DNA of 64,000 nt from DT-68 sp965263245. Lineage in GTDB: Bacteria > Bacillota_I > Bacilli_A > Mycoplasmatales > Metamycoplasmataceae. Numbering within the stretch: the stretch's first letter is position 1; every line of letters starts with the position of its first letter. This document shows, in pieces, positions 62,927 through 64,000 of the stretch. The stretch spans positions 1-64,000 of the forward strand of contig CBDHHR010000323.1 of NCBI GenBank assembly GCA_965263245.1, read 5' to 3'. Position numbers and translations under genes: made by a program. A model generated the notes under the pieces. That model saw only the letters and a list, made by a program, of their open reading frames with translations. It made no database searches and had not been told where the DNA came from.

Positions 62927-63089
62927 AAAACAATAGACACTTCGCGTAGATAGCAATCATTTTTAATACAACGTTTCGAGTAACTTGCAGTCACCATCAG
63001 GTAAATTACATACCTGATGACGACTGCAAGTTAGTCGAAACGTTAGTTGTATCAAAAATGATTTCTATCTACGGAGTGTCCATTGTTTT
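62927..63089. repeat. 160-bp imperfect palindrome with hammerhead-like arms
   Basis: Left arm 62927-63003 and right arm 63011-63089 are inverted repeats around a 7-nt loop (AATTACA). Blocks shared in inverted order: AAAACAAT, GTAGATAG, AATCATTTTT, ATACAAC, ACGTTTCG, AACTTGCAGTC and CATCAGGTA. The right arm has a 3-nt insertion and there are a few substitutions. It resembles the structured ends of Penelope-like retroelements or retrozymes (established to carry hammerhead motifs), here without an associated reverse transcriptase. Confidence 0.85.
63014..63041 (+). ncRNA. Hammerhead-ribozyme-like core motif
   Basis: CTGATGA (63014-63020), one C, then a stem GACT/AGTC closed by a 7-nt loop GCAAGTT, then GAAAC (63037-63041). 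These are the CUGANGA and GAAA core boxes of a hammerhead with stem II between them. The extra C before stem II departs from the canonical core. The minus-strand arm has CTGATGG instead and is weaker. Cleavage activity is not implied without stems I and III being folded. Confidence 0.35.
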
Positions 63090-63223
63090 TTTAAAATTAA
63101 AATTTAAAATTTTTAAAATTACTCAGTGGTAACCAAAACTTTTGGATGTGAGCAACATACTGTATGTATCTGAAAGTTTACCCACGTCTTCATATCTTCC
63201 TAGACCAATATGACATGGAGGTC

Positions 63224-63637
63224 ATGAAAATCACATGTGAATCGCATGTGAATCACATGGGAGATTGTGAAAATCTTACATGAATTATTGGAGACATGAA
63301 AATCACAGGTGAATCACATGGGAATTATGAAAATCACATGTGAATCACATGCGGGATGATGAATATCACATGTTAGTATATATGAATCACATGTGAATAA
63401 CATGGGAAATTATGGAAATCACATGTGAGTACATGTGAATCACATGTGAAACACATGGGAGATTATGGAAATCACATGTGAATCACATGGGAGATTAGGA
63501 AAATCCCATGTTAATCACATGGTACATGATGAAAATCACATGTGAATCACATGAGATCACATGTGAATCACATGGGAGCACATGAGAATCACATGTGAAC
63601 ACATGGGAATCACATGTGAAACACATGTAATTTTCAT
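63224..63637 (-). repeat. Right subterminal array of AATCACATGTG repeats
   Basis: About 25 copies of AATCACATGTG or variants (CACATGGGA, CACATGCG), spaced by GAAA or ATTATG. It is inverted relative to the left array at 59632-59936 by the flanking AATC, though the CACATGTG core is itself palindromic. Confidence 0.9.
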
Positions 63638-63655
63638 GTGTTTTTTTCGTAAGGG

Positions 63656-64000
63656 TTTCTATGCTTCCATGTTTCTATGCTTCTATGTTTCTATGCTTCT
63701 ATGTTTCTGTGTTTCTATGATTCTATGATTCTATGTTTCTGTGTTTCTGTGATTCTATGTTTCTGTGTTTCTGTGATTCTATGTTTCTGTGATTCTATGT
63801 TTCTGTGTTTCTATGTTTCTATGCTTCTATGTTTCTTTGCTTCTATGTTTCTGTGTTTCTATGATTCTATGTTTCTGTGTTTCTGTGATTCTATAATTCT
63901 GTGATTCTATGTTTCTGTGATTCTATGATTCTGTGTTTCTATGTTTCTGTGATTCTATGTTTCTGTGATTCTATGTTTCTGTGATTCTATGTTTCTATGT
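63656..64000 (+). repeat. Satellite array resumes, runs off window
   Basis: Same 8-bp satellite, same strand. It continues the higher-order unit exactly where 59617 stopped: the CTTCTATG triplet and CTATAATTCTG variant follow as they do after 52751 and 49373. It extends past the window end. Confidence 0.97.

Larger units (their letters stand above)
59618..63655. mobile_element. 4038-bp DNA transposon inserted in the satellite, superfamily unassigned
   Basis: The left end CCCTTACGAAAAAAC at 59618 is matched in inverted orientation by the right end at 63655; the repeat is about 21 bp and continues to CACATG with one mismatch. TT is present on both sides; removing the element and one TT restores CTATGTTTCTATGC, the uninterrupted satellite. 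Subterminal arrays of CACATGTG palindromes lie inside both ends. The interior has no recognisable transposase, but has a candidate spliced gene, a nested miniature element and a palindrome with ribozyme-like arms. Simple palindrome-rich subterminal arrays make it resemble the GGTGTGTT elements in design. A 2-bp TT duplication does not point clearly to a known superfamily. Confidence 0.9.

Noticed and set aside
59618..63655. piggyBac or Kolobok assignment from CCC ends and T-rich target
   Set aside because: Those families duplicate TTAA; here only TT is duplicated and no transposase is visible, so the superfamily is left open.

Overview
The window is eukaryotic: AT-rich, without operons, with short exons bounded by GT/AG splice sites, miniature inverted-repeat transposons and a huge satellite. 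The style of the dispersed repeats (a hairpin around CCTCGGGCC, a CAACCTCGTACCCAGG-ended element with CAGCTGGTCACGTGA) suggests to me an invertebrate animal, probably an anthozoan cnidarian. That is an inference from memory, not a database result.

Layout. (1) 1-14.8 kb is ordinary genomic DNA. It has three candidate multi-exon genes that I assembled by hand by matching splice sites and intron phases: a 98-residue gene on the minus strand (4235 to 1255), a small divergent gene on the plus strand (4626 to 5166, perhaps on to 6115), and an 11-exon gene on the plus strand (8132 to 14561, 229 residues). None matches a family I recognise. Mobile DNA lies between and inside them: an inverted-repeat element at 6-1179, three copies of a GGTGTGTT palindrome array, a 100-bp hairpin in the divergent promoter, a 740-bp foldback element, and a 1951-bp Mutator-like element (12067-14017) with 72-bp terminal inverted repeats and a perfect 9-bp target duplication. 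That last element sits exactly on a splice donor and duplicates it.

(2) 14855-59617 (about 44.8 kb), resuming at 63656 and running off the window, is one satellite built on an 8-bp unit of the form NTTCTRTG. The most common dimer is TTTCTGTG plus ATTCTATG. It starts from an (ATGT)n tract and is organised into higher-order repeats of about 3.38 kb, with shorter derivatives and a 28.1-kb internal duplication. The many short open frames in it are by-products of the repeat.

(3) 59618-63655 is a 4038-bp DNA transposon inserted in the satellite. It has CCCTTACGAAAAAA terminal inverted repeats, a TT target duplication and subterminal arrays of CACATGTG palindromes. Removing it restores the satellite register, and sister repeat units show the empty site. 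Inside are a candidate spliced gene on the minus strand, a nested 406-bp miniature transposon, and a 160-bp palindrome whose arms carry a hammerhead-ribozyme-like motif.

No tRNA, rRNA, CRISPR or recognisable transposase was seen. Gene models rest only on splice signals and open-frame continuity and need transcript support.
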